Assembly (NCBI GenBank): GCA_002427755.1
Contig: DIYO01000009.1
Span: forward strand, 995,296-1,059,295
Direction: 5' to 3'
DNA: 64,000 bases
Source: Roseivirga sp. UBA6052
Lineage (GTDB): Bacteria > Bacteroidota > Bacteroidia > Cytophagales > Cyclobacteriaceae
Positions 26,885-35,733 of the stretch are shown one piece after another. The first letter of the stretch is position 1; each line of letters starts with the position of its first letter. The translations under genes were made by a program, and so were the position numbers. The notes beneath the pieces were generated by a model. The model saw only the letters and a program-made list of their open reading frames with translations. It had not been told where the DNA came from and did not search any database.

Positions 26885-27469
26885 ATGGATGAAAAGGAAT
26901 TGTCTCCTCAAGAAAGCTTAGATCTCATCAATAGTATGATCGTTAAAGCGAGAAAGAGGTATTCAGATAATAGTTTTTACTTCTTGCTTTGGGGCTGGTT
27001 GGTGATTATTGCGAGTTTAATGCACTACTGGTTTGTAGTTGATTCAGTTATTGAGCAACCTTCTATGGCTTGGCTTCTAATGTTTGGAGGTGCTATTATC
27101 TCAATTGTTTATGGTAGAAGGCAAAGTAAGGATGCCACTGTAAGTCATTACGCTGATAAACTTTATGCTTGGATGTGGATGAGTTTGGGTATAGCCATGG
27201 TTATTGTGATTATTAATGGGCAATATTTGAATTTTCAGATGGTGCCATTAATTCTGATGTTGGCAGGTGTTGGTACGTTCGTTTCGGGTGCGATGATGGG
27301 TTTTAAAATCCTTCAATTTGGAGCCATTTGTCTTTGGGCAACGGCTATATTCGCATTCCAATTAAACGAGAGTAATCAATTGCTAGCGAATGCTGTGGGC
27401 GTTGCTATCGGTTATTTATTACCTGGTTACATCATGAAAACTAATTATAAGAAGAACGTTGGCATTTAA
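26885..27469 (+). CDS. Polytopic inner-membrane protein of unknown function
   Basis: A 194-residue protein with a short soluble N terminus (about residues 1-27) and four or five membrane helices (FLLWGWLVIIASLMHYWFVV, AWLLMFGGAIISIVYG, MWMSLGIAMVIVIING, VPLILMLAGVGTFVSGAMM and a last one near LLANAVGVAIGYLLPGY). ATG 26885 is preferred to the TTG two codons earlier, which lies in the operator. It overlaps the HTH_34 gene by 11 bases, a pairing that suggests the membrane protein and regulator work together. Confidence 0.75.
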   Translation: MDEKELSPQESLDLINSMIVKARKRYSDNSFYFLLWGWLVIIASLMHYWFVVDSVIEQPSMAWLLMFGGAIISIVYGRRQSKDATVSHYADKLYAWMWMSLGIAMVIVIINGQYLNFQMVPLILMLAGVGTFVSGAMMGFKILQFGAICLWATAIFAFQLNESNQLLANAVGVAIGYLLPGYIMKTNYKKNVGI

Positions 27470-27746
27470 AGCACTTGATCCTCTTTTACATTCTCAATTG
27501 CGTTTGGCGGTAATGTCACTACTGATCAGTGTAGAGAGAGCGGATTTTGTATATATAAAGGAACAAACAGGAGCGACTGCCGGTAATTTGAGTGTACAGA
27601 TTGATAAGCTTTCTACAGCTGGATATATAACGGTTACCAAAGGTTTTGAAGGTAAAAAGCCTAAGACTACTTGCAAGATTACTTCGCAAGGGGTAGACGC
27701 TTTTGAGTCTTACGTAGCGAATTTGCAGACTTACCTAAAGAGGTGA
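27459..27746 (+). CDS. Winged-helix transcriptional regulator (HTH_34 type)
   Basis: A 95-residue MarR/ArsR-like winged helix: LDPLLHSQLRLAVMSLLISVERADFVYIKEQTGATAGNLSVQIDKLSTAGYI is the helix-turn-helix, followed by the wing VTKGFEGKKPKTTCKIT and a dimerisation helix. The start must be TTG 27459, since the frame closes with TGA upstream and no ATG is available. The small size, and the two palindromes around its operon, suggest local repression of the operon and of the following genes. Confidence 0.88.
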   Translation: MAFKALDPLLHSQLRLAVMSLLISVERADFVYIKEQTGATAGNLSVQIDKLSTAGYITVTKGFEGKKPKTTCKITSQGVDAFESYVANLQTYLKR

Positions 27747-27768
27747 TTTTTTTTGAATTTATAGTTTA

Positions 27769-27790
27769 TAATGTAAACCAGTTTATAAAT
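27769..27790. promoter_or_regulatory. Second copy of the operator palindrome
   Basis: The 22 bases match the 26859 palindrome at 17 positions and the 16-base core (TGTAAACCAGTTTATA) at 14. It lies 19 bases after the regulator stop and ends 7 bases before ATG 27798, the same distance range as the first site. Confidence 0.7.
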
Positions 27791-27797
27791 GTTTATT

Positions 27798-28358
27798 ATG
27801 GATCGAATACTTATAAAAACAACAGTTATGAAATGTGCAGTCATAGCAATGATTGCAATTCAAGGAATACTAAATGGTCACGGGGTTATGGCTCAGGAAG
27901 GACGCCTTGGGAAGGATGAAATGAAAAAGCTTTCCCATTGGGTAGGTCAATGGGAGGGAAGCGGTTGGCAGATGCAACCAACTGGAGAGCGCGTTGAGTT
28001 CAATGTAAAAGAGTCGGTACAATCAAAACTGAATGGGTTAGTTCTGATTGTAGAAGGTAAAGGAACTTCAGAATCAAGCTCTGAATTAGGCCATGATGCC
28101 ATGGGTATGATCTATTATAATGTAGATAATCAGCGATACGAATTTCACTCAGCAACAATGCAGGGTATGACTACTCTGGCAGAAGCGAGCTTAGATGAGG
28201 AAGGTAATTTCATTTGGAGTTTCGATGTTCCTCAAGGCAAAATACAGTTTACCATTAGCCTTACTGAAAATACATGGCTCGAGAAGGGCGCGTTTAGTCC
28301 TGATGGCGGTACTACTTGGTATCCTACAATGGAGATGAAACTTAAAAAGTCACAATAA
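27798..28358 (+). CDS. Secreted DUF1579-like protein
   Basis: A 186-residue protein with a signal peptide ending near GVMAQEG, then a beta-rich domain (HWVGQWEGSGWQMQPTGERVEF, YYNVDNQRYEFHSATM, FSPDGGTTWYPTMEMKL) that resembles DUF1579-type proteins. Three in-frame ATG are possible (27789, 27798, 27828); the first lies in the operator, so I choose 27798 by analogy with the spacing of the first operator. The stop overlaps the next gene's ATG by one base. Confidence 0.72.
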   Translation: MDRILIKTTVMKCAVIAMIAIQGILNGHGVMAQEGRLGKDEMKKLSHWVGQWEGSGWQMQPTGERVEFNVKESVQSKLNGLVLIVEGKGTSESSSELGHDAMGMIYYNVDNQRYEFHSATMQGMTTLAEASLDEEGNFIWSFDVPQGKIQFTISLTENTWLEKGAFSPDGGTTWYPTMEMKLKKSQ

Positions 28359-28837
28359 TGGATTTCTTAAAAGAGATTAACCTTATCCATAGCGGTTTGG
28401 GCCTTTTTCATACCATAGTCGCGACATTGGCCATGGTTTTTGGAACAATTGTCTTATTAAAACCAAAAGGTACAAGAAGACATAGAAAGCTGGGTTATGG
28501 CTATGTGGTTAGCATGTCGTTGATGATTATATCGTCTTTTGGGATTTATAATTTTGGTGGATTTTCACTGTTTCACGGCTTTTCGATTGTATCCACTTTG
28601 AGCATTATTATGGGTATGTACCCTGCAATCAAAAGGTCTGAAGGTTGGTATGGCAAGCATTACTATTTTATGAGTTGGTCGGTTGTTGGTTTGTATTGTG
28701 CTTTTTGGGCAGAGGTAGGTACAAGATTGCTAGAAATGAAATATTTCTGGTGGGCTGTTATGGCGGCCACAATGATAACAGCTGGTGTTGGAGCAATGGT
28801 TATTAATAGACAAAGGAAGAAGCTCAATTTTACTTAA
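28358..28837 (+). CDS. DUF2306-type membrane protein
   Basis: A 159-residue protein with four membrane helices (HTIVATLAMVFGTIVLL, YVVSMSLMIISSFGIYNF, FSIVSTLSIIMGMYPA, WWAVMAATMITAGVGAMVI), and the conserved GTRRHRKLGYGY and WYGKHYYFMSWS stretches of the DUF2306 family. The histidines between helices could bind haem or metal, which I infer only from pattern. Translationally coupled to the secreted protein before it and followed by a terminator. Confidence 0.75.
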   Translation: MDFLKEINLIHSGLGLFHTIVATLAMVFGTIVLLKPKGTRRHRKLGYGYVVSMSLMIISSFGIYNFGGFSLFHGFSIVSTLSIIMGMYPAIKRSEGWYGKHYYFMSWSVVGLYCAFWAEVGTRLLEMKYFWWAVMAATMITAGVGAMVINRQRKKLNFT

Positions 28838-28866
28838 CCATTCTCATGAATATAGGTCAGCACGAG

Positions 28867-28899
28867 AAAAGCCGTTTCAAATAATTGGGCTGGCTTTTT
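28867..28899 (+). terminator. Probable terminator of the HTH_34 operon
   Basis: AAAAGCC pairs with GGCTTTT across an 18-base loop and runs into T. It lies 30 bases after the DUF2306 stop. Confidence 0.6.
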
Positions 28900-28923
28900 A
28901 TATTACTGCCTGAATAAACTAAA

Positions 28924-30159
28924 ATGAAAAAGACTTTACTTCTCATGTTGGCAGCGGCATTTGCCATTGCCTGTTCTCCAACTCAAAAAGAATTAACTGA
29001 CGATGAGCTGATGGCCTTGGCTAATGAGCTTGCGCAGAAATATATAATTGTTGACGGCCATGTAGACTTACCTTATAGAATGGAACAAGGCGGTTTTATG
29101 GTGCAACGAAAAGTATTAAACGTGTCAGTTCAGGCTTCTGATGGAAACTTCGATTATCCAAGGGCAAAAGAAGGTGGATTAGATGCACCCTTCATGTCTA
29201 TCTATATTCCTGCGCAATACCAATATGTAGAAGGCTATGCCAAGAAATTTGCCGACTCGCTCATTAATATGACTAAGCAGTTAGCCAAAACATACCCAGA
29301 TCAGTTTGCCATGGCATATTCACCATCTGATGTGGAGGCGAATTTTAAAGCAGGAAAAATATCATTGCCAATGGGTATGGAGAATGGTGCACCACTCGAG
29401 GGTGATATCTCATTGGTAGAATATTACCAGAAAGCTGGAATTAGATATGTGACTCTCACACATGGAAAAGACAATAAGATTTGTGATTCTTCTTACGATA
29501 CAACACGCACTCATGGTGGATTAAGTGATTATGGCAGACAGGTAGTTCAAGAAATGAACCGTGTGGGTATTATGGTGGATGTCTCTCATATTTCAGATGA
29601 TACCTTTTGGCAAGTTATGGATATGACGGATGTACCTGTAATAGCTTCTCATTCTTCACTAAGGCATTTCACACCCGGATTTGAACGCAACATGAACGAT
29701 GATATGATCAAGCGTTTGGCTGAAGAAGACGGAGTGATCATGATCAATTTTGGTTCTAGCTTTTTGGATGGAGAATACAGAGCCAAAAGAGCATCCTATG
29801 ATGAGCATATCATCAATTGGCTGGCCGACAATGAATTGGAAAGGAGTGATGCTAAGGCTGCAGCATACATTGATAATTACACGAAAGAAAACGACCCTTG
29901 GGCTGATGTAGCAAAAGTGGCAGACCATATCGATCATGTAAAGGAGCTTACGGGGTCAGTAGACAATATCGGATTTGGTTCTGATTATGATGGAGTAGGA
30001 GATTCTCTACCTACTGGTATGAAGGATGTTTCTACTTATCCGAATTTGATTTTCGAATTGTTGAAAAGGGGTTATTCAGAAGGGGAAATAGCTAAAATGT
30101 GCTACCAAAATGTAATTAGAGTATGGCAGGTTGTCGAGGACAAAGCCCAACGTAGTTAA
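28924..30159 (+). CDS. M19 family (renal dipeptidase-type) lipoprotein dipeptidase
   Basis: A 411-residue membrane-anchored dipeptidase. The signal peptide ends at the lipobox AIAC (Cys17). Zinc ligands of the family are visible: VDGHVDLP (His and Asp), GMENGAP (bridging Glu), MVDVSHISD and ASHSSLRHF (His), and GSDYDGVGD (Asp). It probably cleaves dipeptides, including D-amino-acid ones, in the periplasm or at the outer membrane. Single-gene unit, convergent with the unknown gene at 30216. Confidence 0.93.
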   Translation: MKKTLLLMLAAAFAIACSPTQKELTDDELMALANELAQKYIIVDGHVDLPYRMEQGGFMVQRKVLNVSVQASDGNFDYPRAKEGGLDAPFMSIYIPAQYQYVEGYAKKFADSLINMTKQLAKTYPDQFAMAYSPSDVEANFKAGKISLPMGMENGAPLEGDISLVEYYQKAGIRYVTLTHGKDNKICDSSYDTTRTHGGLSDYGRQVVQEMNRVGIMVDVSHISDDTFWQVMDMTDVPVIASHSSLRHFTPGFERNMNDDMIKRLAEEDGVIMINFGSSFLDGEYRAKRASYDEHIINWLADNELERSDAKAAAYIDNYTKENDPWADVAKVADHIDHVKELTGSVDNIGFGSDYDGVGDSLPTGMKDVSTYPNLIFELLKRGYSEGEIAKMCYQNVIRVWQVVEDKAQRS

Positions 30160-30166
30160 AATAATA

Positions 30167-30202
30167 TCAGCCGTAATCGAGTTGATTATCAATTACGGCT
30201 GA
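30167..30202. terminator. Hairpin between convergent genes
   Basis: TCAGCCGTAAT pairs perfectly with ATTACGGCTGA (11 pairs), and the loop holds a further TTGAT/ATCAA stem. There is no T run on either strand, so it may slow polymerase from both sides or protect 3' ends rather than act as a classical terminator. Confidence 0.6.
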
Positions 30203-30215
30203 ATCTGGAAAAATT

Positions 30216-30734
30216 CTAATGGTGAGTATTACGGCTTTTAACTGGAATTTTGATTTTATCTTCGTGTGGATCACCGAAAATTACATATAGCTCTTCTTCC
30301 TGCTCAGGACTTGGGACATAGGCTTCATTATAGTCCATCGTCCATTTATTGATTCTTTTAATCCCGTCAGGGCTCGTATAAGCTATTGAACTAGCATTTT
30401 TGAATATTGTAGTTTCACTTGTCTGAGAGTTTTCGACTGCTATCGTTTCAGGTGTATGAATTCCACCTTCTTTGGGTGTTTTAATACCCTCTGGTGGATC
30501 TGATTTTGATAAGCCTATAATAAGGCCTATCGTGTTTTCTAATTCCTTTGATGATAAACTTTTATATGGAATATTACATTCTATTGTCAAACTAGATATA
30601 TCATCCAAGCCCTTTGGTTCTATCGATTTTCCACCTGAGTTTTTCCATGAAGCGGATGCTCCTCCATATGCTTTCGGATCATTTGAATTAGAAGTTCCGG
30701 TTGCACTAACGGTAAGTGTGTAACTATCTGGCAT
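30216..30734 (-). CDS. Unknown protein paired with the TPR membrane protein
   Basis: A 172-residue Ser/Thr/Asn/Pro-rich protein with no signal peptide, membrane helix or recognisable motif. The N-terminal part (SYTLTVSATGTSNSND...YGGASASWKNSGG) looks like a beta-strand domain, and the C-terminal part (KRINKWTMDYNEAYVPSPEQEEELYVIFGDP) is more charged. It begins 49 bases after the stop of the TPR gene on the same strand, so they probably form a two-gene unit. Origin and role unknown. Confidence 0.6.
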   Translation of the reverse strand: MPDSYTLTVSATGTSNSNDPKAYGGASASWKNSGGKSIEPKGLDDISSLTIECNIPYKSLSSKELENTIGLIIGLSKSDPPEGIKTPKEGGIHTPETIAVENSQTSETTIFKNASSIAYTSPDGIKRINKWTMDYNEAYVPSPEQEEELYVIFGDPHEDKIKIPVKSRNTHH

Positions 30735-30783
30735 AATTATGTGTGTTTTGTGTAATTAATTATAGGTAAAATTATTTTACGAT

Positions 30784-32055
30784 TCAACGGTTTTTATAAG
30801 ACTGATAAGGCTCATATTCCAAGTATTCATCAATATTAAAATCAAGTTCAATTGCTTTATCAAGACTTTCAAAAGCTTCTTCTTTTTCCCCTTGCTCCCA
30901 ATACATTTCTGATAGTGTCGCATAGAGAATGGCATCTGTAGGGTTATTCTCTATTCCTTGTTTTAGAATAGATACTGATTTATCTAATTCTCCCATGTTC
31001 ATGTAGAAATAACTTAATTCATTATAAGCTTCATGACGAGTGTTATCTATTTCAATCGCTTTTAACATTTTGCTGATCGCCTCTTCACTTTGGCCATTTC
31101 TATCTAAGATTAAAGACCAATGAAACCACGCATGCCAGAATTCTTTATCTAGGTCAATGGCTTCTTTAAATTTTAGAATAGCTTCATCATCACGGTTGCC
31201 CATATCGTATAACACCATTCCCCACGCATTCCAGCTCAAAGCGTTATCAGAGTTAATGGCTACTGATTCTTCGAATTTTTGAAGTGCCTTCTCATATTCT
31301 GAGTTATTGGCACATATTTCTCCCCAGAGTAAGTAGGCATGGTCTAGATCAGTAGTTTGTCTTTCCACCATCTCTTTTATTATGGTAATGCTCGCTTCTT
31401 GATCTTTTATCGCCCAGTAATAACTAGCTAGAATAAAAGGGTCCACTTCCCTTAAAATGGCAAGAGAGGTCTTTTCAATGAGTTCGTCATAGGCATAGAA
31501 TAGATTCTTGCTTTCTGCGATGGGTTGTGTAAGCATTATATTTTCTCCACTGGGAATGTTAATACGTGCTTTCAATTCATCTTCTCGAATAACGATACTG
31601 CCTTTTATGGCTTTGTCTTTTATTCGAAATAGATTTCTAGTGAGAGATTTTAAAGCATTAAATGAGACCCCAAAAATCACAATGTCTTGCTCGATTTCAA
31701 CCGTTTCTCTTCTCTGAATGGTAAGGCCGTTAATGCTCCAACCATCCTCTCTTATTCTAGATATTTCATCTGCCAAGAGCAATGAGGTATAGTCATTGGT
31801 GATACCATTTTGTACAAAGCGTTGCGGTACATCAATCGGTTGGATGTGAAAGCTCTTATCAAAGAGCGTAACAATGGTATTGTAGATTACCAGAAAGCCA
31901 ACAAAGAGTGTCAATAGTTTAGAGATACGATTGAAGCCGCCACCTACGCCCGTCTCTAGGCCCTTATAAGACTTGTATGTTTTAGAAAGAACAGAAATAC
32001 CCTTTGACCTACGCCCGGTGTTTGCCCCCATGGGGGCAATTTGATTTGAATCCAT
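30784..32055 (-). CDS. Membrane-anchored TPR-repeat protein
   Basis: A 423-residue protein with a basic N-terminal tail, one membrane helix near residues 44-65 (SKLLTLFVGFLVIYNTIVTLF), a middle domain of about 150 residues with no known signature (IVIREDELKARINIPSGENIMLT), and about six tetratricopeptide repeats from residue 200 on (AYLLWGEICANNSEYEKALQKFEES, SWNAWGMVLYDMGNRDDEAILKFKEAI and so on). TPRs bind partner proteins. ATG 32055 is chosen over an upstream one at 32094 because the tail after it is more conventional. A link to the gene downstream is inferred from spacing. Confidence 0.75.
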   Translation of the reverse strand: MDSNQIAPMGANTGRRSKGISVLSKTYKSYKGLETGVGGGFNRISKLLTLFVGFLVIYNTIVTLFDKSFHIQPIDVPQRFVQNGITNDYTSLLLADEISRIREDGWSINGLTIQRRETVEIEQDIVIFGVSFNALKSLTRNLFRIKDKAIKGSIVIREDELKARINIPSGENIMLTQPIAESKNLFYAYDELIEKTSLAILREVDPFILASYYWAIKDQEASITIIKEMVERQTTDLDHAYLLWGEICANNSEYEKALQKFEESVAINSDNALSWNAWGMVLYDMGNRDDEAILKFKEAIDLDKEFWHAWFHWSLILDRNGQSEEAISKMLKAIEIDNTRHEAYNELSYFYMNMGELDKSVSILKQGIENNPTDAILYATLSEMYWEQGEKEEAFESLDKAIELDFNIDEYLEYEPYQSYKNR

Positions 32056-32152
32056 TGTGTGTGTATTGAAATTGATAAAATGGCCAAAGTACATTTTGTA
32101 CTTATGGCCCGATAATGAGATAATATAGCGAAATGAAGATTTAGATCAATCT

Positions 32153-32383
32153 CTATGCGCTGAGCATACCCACTACCTCAAACTTCTTAAATACCTCTTC
32201 GGTATGAGGAGCATCGTGTAGTTCTTCTGTGAGATCTTGGCCAGCCCAGTGCTGATAGTGCTTGCCGTTTTTCCAAAGTCGACTTGTGGTGACATCGTAG
32301 ATTTTTCCTTGATAGGCTACCCATATTTCTTCTTTGTCTTGCCCGTTTCTCAGGGCCAATTGAGATTTAGTATAATTTCTCAT
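32153..32383 (-). CDS. Cytochrome b5-like haem-binding protein
   Basis: A 76-residue single-domain b5 fold: YTKSQLALRNGQDKEEIWVAYQGKIYDVTTS, then the haem segment GKHYQHWAGQDLTEELHDAPHTEEV, where the axial histidines are expected. There is no membrane tail, so it is a small soluble electron carrier or haem sensor. Its ATG overlaps the RDD stop by four bases, tying it to a membrane protein on the same transcript. Confidence 0.85.
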   Translation of the reverse strand: MRNYTKSQLALRNGQDKEEIWVAYQGKIYDVTTSRLWKNGKHYQHWAGQDLTEELHDAPHTEEVFKKFEVVGMLSA

Positions 32384-33090
32384 TGGCTTACGTAGTAGGC
32401 GTGATCGCGCATCAAAGTATACAGAAATTTTACAGTAGGCAGATCAGATTCAATATTGTATTTCTCCTTCAGTTTGTTCGAAAGAAGTTCACCGGGCTGT
32501 GATCGCGCATCCTCACGATTGGCTTTCAGGCTAGCCTTAATTAGCCTTAACTCATGATCGGTTAGAGACGCAGCATCAGGAAAAGTGGGTTGGTAATCAT
32601 CGTCTACCTTTTCCATGATTACCTTATTTTGGATGTTTACTACGCTTACCTTTTTAACTTTTACTACTGTTGTTCCTGCTAAAAGATCTCCTAAGCGTTG
32701 CCCATTTTTAGTTAGTATAATCAGTACTACAGCAAGTCCAACTATGGTAAAATCTATCAGTTCCAATAGCCACCTTAACAAATAGCCTGCAACCGAGGGG
32801 GCACTTCCATCTAACTTAACCACTTTAATACTCAGTGCCATTTTTCCTACCGTCTGACCATTAAATGAAATTTCCATAATAAAACGATATAGGTAGGCCA
32901 CAATACCAATGATGAGCATGAGTGATAAGGATGGGTCGGCACCTGAAGTGGTCAAAATTGATGTAACCACAAAGTAGAAACTCAGTACAATGATTATATC
33001 AATGACAAAAGCCAGTAATCTTTCGCCTATGCCCGCTAGTGGATATTCTAATTGTACATTCTGCGTAGTTCGGATATTTACCGCTTGCAT
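32380..33090 (-). CDS. RDD-family membrane protein
   Basis: A 236-residue protein with the RDD motif near the first helix (YPLAGIGERLLAFVIDIIIVLSFYF), further helices near residues 55-70 and 105-130, and the second conserved stretch GQTVGKMALSIKVVKLDG. Residues 155-236 are soluble. RDD proteins have been linked to ion antiport and membrane homeostasis. It is divergent from the SpoIIM gene (43 bases apart), and RDD proteins often accompany SpoIIM/MoxR/DUF58 sets, so this is the same locus. Confidence 0.88.
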   Translation of the reverse strand: MQAVNIRTTQNVQLEYPLAGIGERLLAFVIDIIIVLSFYFVVTSILTTSGADPSLSLMLIIGIVAYLYRFIMEISFNGQTVGKMALSIKVVKLDGSAPSVAGYLLRWLLELIDFTIVGLAVVLIILTKNGQRLGDLLAGTTVVKVKKVSVVNIQNKVIMEKVDDDYQPTFPDAASLTDHELRLIKASLKANREDARSQPGELLSNKLKEKYNIESDLPTVKFLYTLMRDHAYYVSQ

Positions 33091-33133
33091 ATACCGCTTG
33101 ATTCAATAATTTTCGTTGAGATAAAAAGTCCGA

Positions 33134-34102
33134 ATGAGAGAGTCTGCTTTCGTAAAAGCAAATATAAAGAAATGGGAAAAGTTCGAAAGCTTAATCAAAG
33201 CTTCTGACAGAAAAGACCCCGATGAGTTAGCCGACCTCTTTATTCAGTTGACCGATGATTTAGCTTATGCTCGCACAAATTACCCAAAGGCTGATGTAAC
33301 GGTCTATTTGAACAACCTTTCCACAAAGGTGCATCAGTACATTTACAGAAATAAGCGCGAGCAAAAGAATCGTTTTGCCAACTTTTGGAAAGTTGAATTA
33401 CCAGAGATCTTCTGGAATCATAGACGAGCATTTGCCTATTCTCTATTGATCTTTATTGTTTCATCAATTATTGGAGCCTTTTCGGCTGCTCAAGACCAAA
33501 GCTTTGTGAGGTTAATACTGGGCGATGAATATGTGAACATGACCTTGAGAAATATAGAGCTAGGTGAACCACTTGGTGTTTATGCCAAAATGGATCAATT
33601 CCCAATGTTTCTCTACATTACCTTTAACAATGTGAGAGTATCATTCATGGCTTTCGCAGCTGGAATATTATCCTCCATTTTTACGGGATTCCTTTTGTTT
33701 AGAAACGGAGTGATGCTCGGCTCTTTTCAGTACTTTTTCTATCAAAAAGGCTTGCTGCTAACTTCTATTCTGACCATTTGGCTTCATGGTACGATTGAAA
33801 TTATTTCGATAGTGATTGCTGGTGGAGCCGGAATAATTATGGGAAACTCATGGGTATTTCCGGGTACTTACAGCAGAATAGAATCTTTAAAGGTAGGTGC
33901 TTTGACGGGGGCCAAAGTTGTATTAGGTCTAGTGCCCTTGTTCATAACAGCAGGTTTCATTGAATCTTATGTAACACGCCTGTTTGATATGCCCATTTTC
34001 TTGAAAGCAATGATTATCTTACTGTCACTGGGCTTTATGGTTTGGTACATAATTCTTTATCCTAGAAAACTATTTAAAAATGAGTTACACACCTCAGATT
34101 GA
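33134..34102 (+). CDS. SpoIIM-family (stage II sporulation M) membrane protein
   Basis: A 322-residue protein with a cytoplasmic N-terminal part (about residues 1-95) and five or six helices (FAYSLLIFIVSSIIGAFSAA, FNNVRVSFMAFAAGILSSI, and others). The family motif FNNVRVSF(M)AFAAGI is clear. Outside spore-formers SpoIIM homologues sit with MoxR ATPases and DUF58 genes, as here; their role is unknown. It opens a tightly packed operon of seven genes to 39619. Confidence 0.88.
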   Translation: MRESAFVKANIKKWEKFESLIKASDRKDPDELADLFIQLTDDLAYARTNYPKADVTVYLNNLSTKVHQYIYRNKREQKNRFANFWKVELPEIFWNHRRAFAYSLLIFIVSSIIGAFSAAQDQSFVRLILGDEYVNMTLRNIELGEPLGVYAKMDQFPMFLYITFNNVRVSFMAFAAGILSSIFTGFLLFRNGVMLGSFQYFFYQKGLLLTSILTIWLHGTIEIISIVIAGGAGIIMGNSWVFPGTYSRIESLKVGALTGAKVVLGLVPLFITAGFIESYVTRLFDMPIFLKAMIILLSLGFMVWYIILYPRKLFKNELHTSD

Positions 34103-35051
34103 ATTTTATAAGAAACGTCAATTTGGTGATAAGCTGAATGCGACTTTTGTTTTTATAAGAGAGAATGCAAAGCCCTTTTTGAAAGCACAGTTGCTCATTG
34201 CCGGGCCTATTCTTCTTTTGCTCAATATTCTAATCAATCAATTTACTTTTGACTTTCTGGGCTTAGGGTTCGAACCTGACAATTTCACTGCCAATGACAT
34301 CATTAGAATCGTAAAGCTATACGGTGTTTTGCTTATCAGTTCTGTGATTACCGGAGCTGTTATGCCGGCTGTTTCTTATACTTACATGAAGAAATACCAG
34401 ACTTCACCTCCAGATGAGATTACTAATGCGAATCTACTTGGAGGATTAGGGGGTAAGATATTTAATCTGGTTGGCCTGAACATAGTCTCATTCATTATGC
34501 TCGGAGCTGTTATTTTTCTGCTGTCGCTTGTGGTTGGATTCACCGGTGCCGTTTCTCCTTTCTTGATTTTCTTTTCAGGAACTCTTGCGCTAGTAGTCGT
34601 GGCTTACATAGGGGTAAGTTTAACCTTAGGGTCATCTATAATCGTTTTTGAAGACAACAACCCGCTTGATGCCATAGGAAGATGCTTTAAACTCATAAGA
34701 GGCAAATGGTGGAGTACTTTCGGCTTAATTATAGTGGTAGGTATTTTAGGTTTTATCATCAATCAGTTATTCGGCCTGCCAAGAACAATCTTATTTGGGA
34801 TTAAAGCGATTACTTCTTTCGAGTCTGGTGATGTTTCAAACCTGGTGCAGATGAGCAGCAGTGAGCAAGGATTGAATGTTCTATTTGCCACATTCGAAAC
34901 TTTTGGAAGTATCATTACCAATTCACTCATTTTTATAGCACTTGCTTTTCAGTACTTCAATTTGGTAGAAAGAAGAGAGTCTAGAGGTCTATTGTCTCAG
35001 ATTGAGCAAATAGATGAGCAGTCTAACGATGAGGATGAAGAGGTTTATTAG
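34080..35051 (+). CDS. Polytopic membrane protein of the MoxR/DUF58 cluster
   Basis: A 323-residue protein with about six helices (LLIAGPILLLLNILINQ, VLLISSVITGAVMPAVSY, VGLNIVSFIMLGAVIFLLSLVVG, LALVVVAYIGVSL, TFGLIIVVGILGFIINQLF, and others). The cytoplasmic stretch EDNNPLDAIGRCFKLIRGKWW is a likely conserved signature. It overlaps the SpoIIM gene by 23 bases. No specific family name is certain; transport or assembly of an envelope complex is an inference from the neighbours. Confidence 0.75.
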   Translation: MSYTPQIEFYKKRQFGDKLNATFVFIRENAKPFLKAQLLIAGPILLLLNILINQFTFDFLGLGFEPDNFTANDIIRIVKLYGVLLISSVITGAVMPAVSYTYMKKYQTSPPDEITNANLLGGLGGKIFNLVGLNIVSFIMLGAVIFLLSLVVGFTGAVSPFLIFFSGTLALVVVAYIGVSLTLGSSIIVFEDNNPLDAIGRCFKLIRGKWWSTFGLIIVVGILGFIINQLFGLPRTILFGIKAITSFESGDVSNLVQMSSSEQGLNVLFATFETFGSIITNSLIFIALAFQYFNLVERRESRGLLSQIEQIDEQSNDEDEEVY

Positions 35052-35733
35052 CGTATTTCTATTCTTATTATTTCTTCAGGTCAATTCTGCTTATGCCCAA
35101 GATTCTGAAAGAGGTTTTGATCAGGAAGAACTTCAAGAATTAAGAACTGATGACGCATATGTTTATGAGTTAGTCAAACCAGAACCTGAAGGGTTTCTAG
35201 AGCGATTATGGAATCGTTTTGTCAATTGGTTTTGGAGCTTTTTTCAAAGCGAAGGTTCAAGAAGTGCTTTCGATATTTTCTTTAAGCTTCTTATTGTAAC
35301 AGGGGTTGTCTACTTCTTTGTTAAGGTAATGGGAGCAGACGTTACGGCTGTCTTTAAACCCAATAAAGAAAATGTTGATCTGGCTTACGATGTGGACGAA
35401 GAAACACTCAACCAGATCGATTTTGAGCAGGAACTCAGGCAAGCTACAGCGGCAAGTAACTACAGGTTAGTCATTCGTCTTTATTATCTCATGGCACTCA
35501 AACAGGCTGCTGATGCCAATTGGCTGAATTTAACTCAGGGTAAGACAAATTATGATTACCTCTATGATTTAAAAGGCAAATCCATTGAGAATGATTTTAA
35601 GAGCTTGAGTTACTTGTTTGATTACACCTGGTATGGACATTTCGATGCCGATCAACAACTGGTTGCACTAGCCAAAGAACATCTAGATCAGATCAAAAAC
35701 AGGGGAGGAGGTATGCCTAATGGGGGATCGTAA
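35035..35733 (+). CDS. DUF4129-domain protein
   Basis: A 232-residue protein: a signal peptide (KRFISVFLFLLFLQVNSAYAQ), a periplasmic stretch, a membrane helix near residues 79-100 (FFKLLIVTGVVYFFVKVMG) and a cytoplasmic DUF4129-type region (YRLVIRLYYLMALKQAADANWLNLTQGKTNYDYLYDL and SLSYLFDYTWYGHFDADQQ). ATG 35035 is chosen since the signal peptide begins there. It overlaps the neighbouring genes at both ends, as in other MoxR/DUF58 operons. Confidence 0.82.
   Translation: MKRFISVFLFLLFLQVNSAYAQDSERGFDQEELQELRTDDAYVYELVKPEPEGFLERLWNRFVNWFWSFFQSEGSRSAFDIFFKLLIVTGVVYFFVKVMGADVTAVFKPNKENVDLAYDVDEETLNQIDFEQELRQATAASNYRLVIRLYYLMALKQAADANWLNLTQGKTNYDYLYDLKGKSIENDFKSLSYLFDYTWYGHFDADQQLVALAKEHLDQIKNRGGGMPNGGS

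Noticed and set aside
30192..30235. Repeated ATTACGGCT segments as an attachment site
   Set aside because: One copy is the arm of the hairpin and the other is within the 3' end of a gene; no integrase is present.
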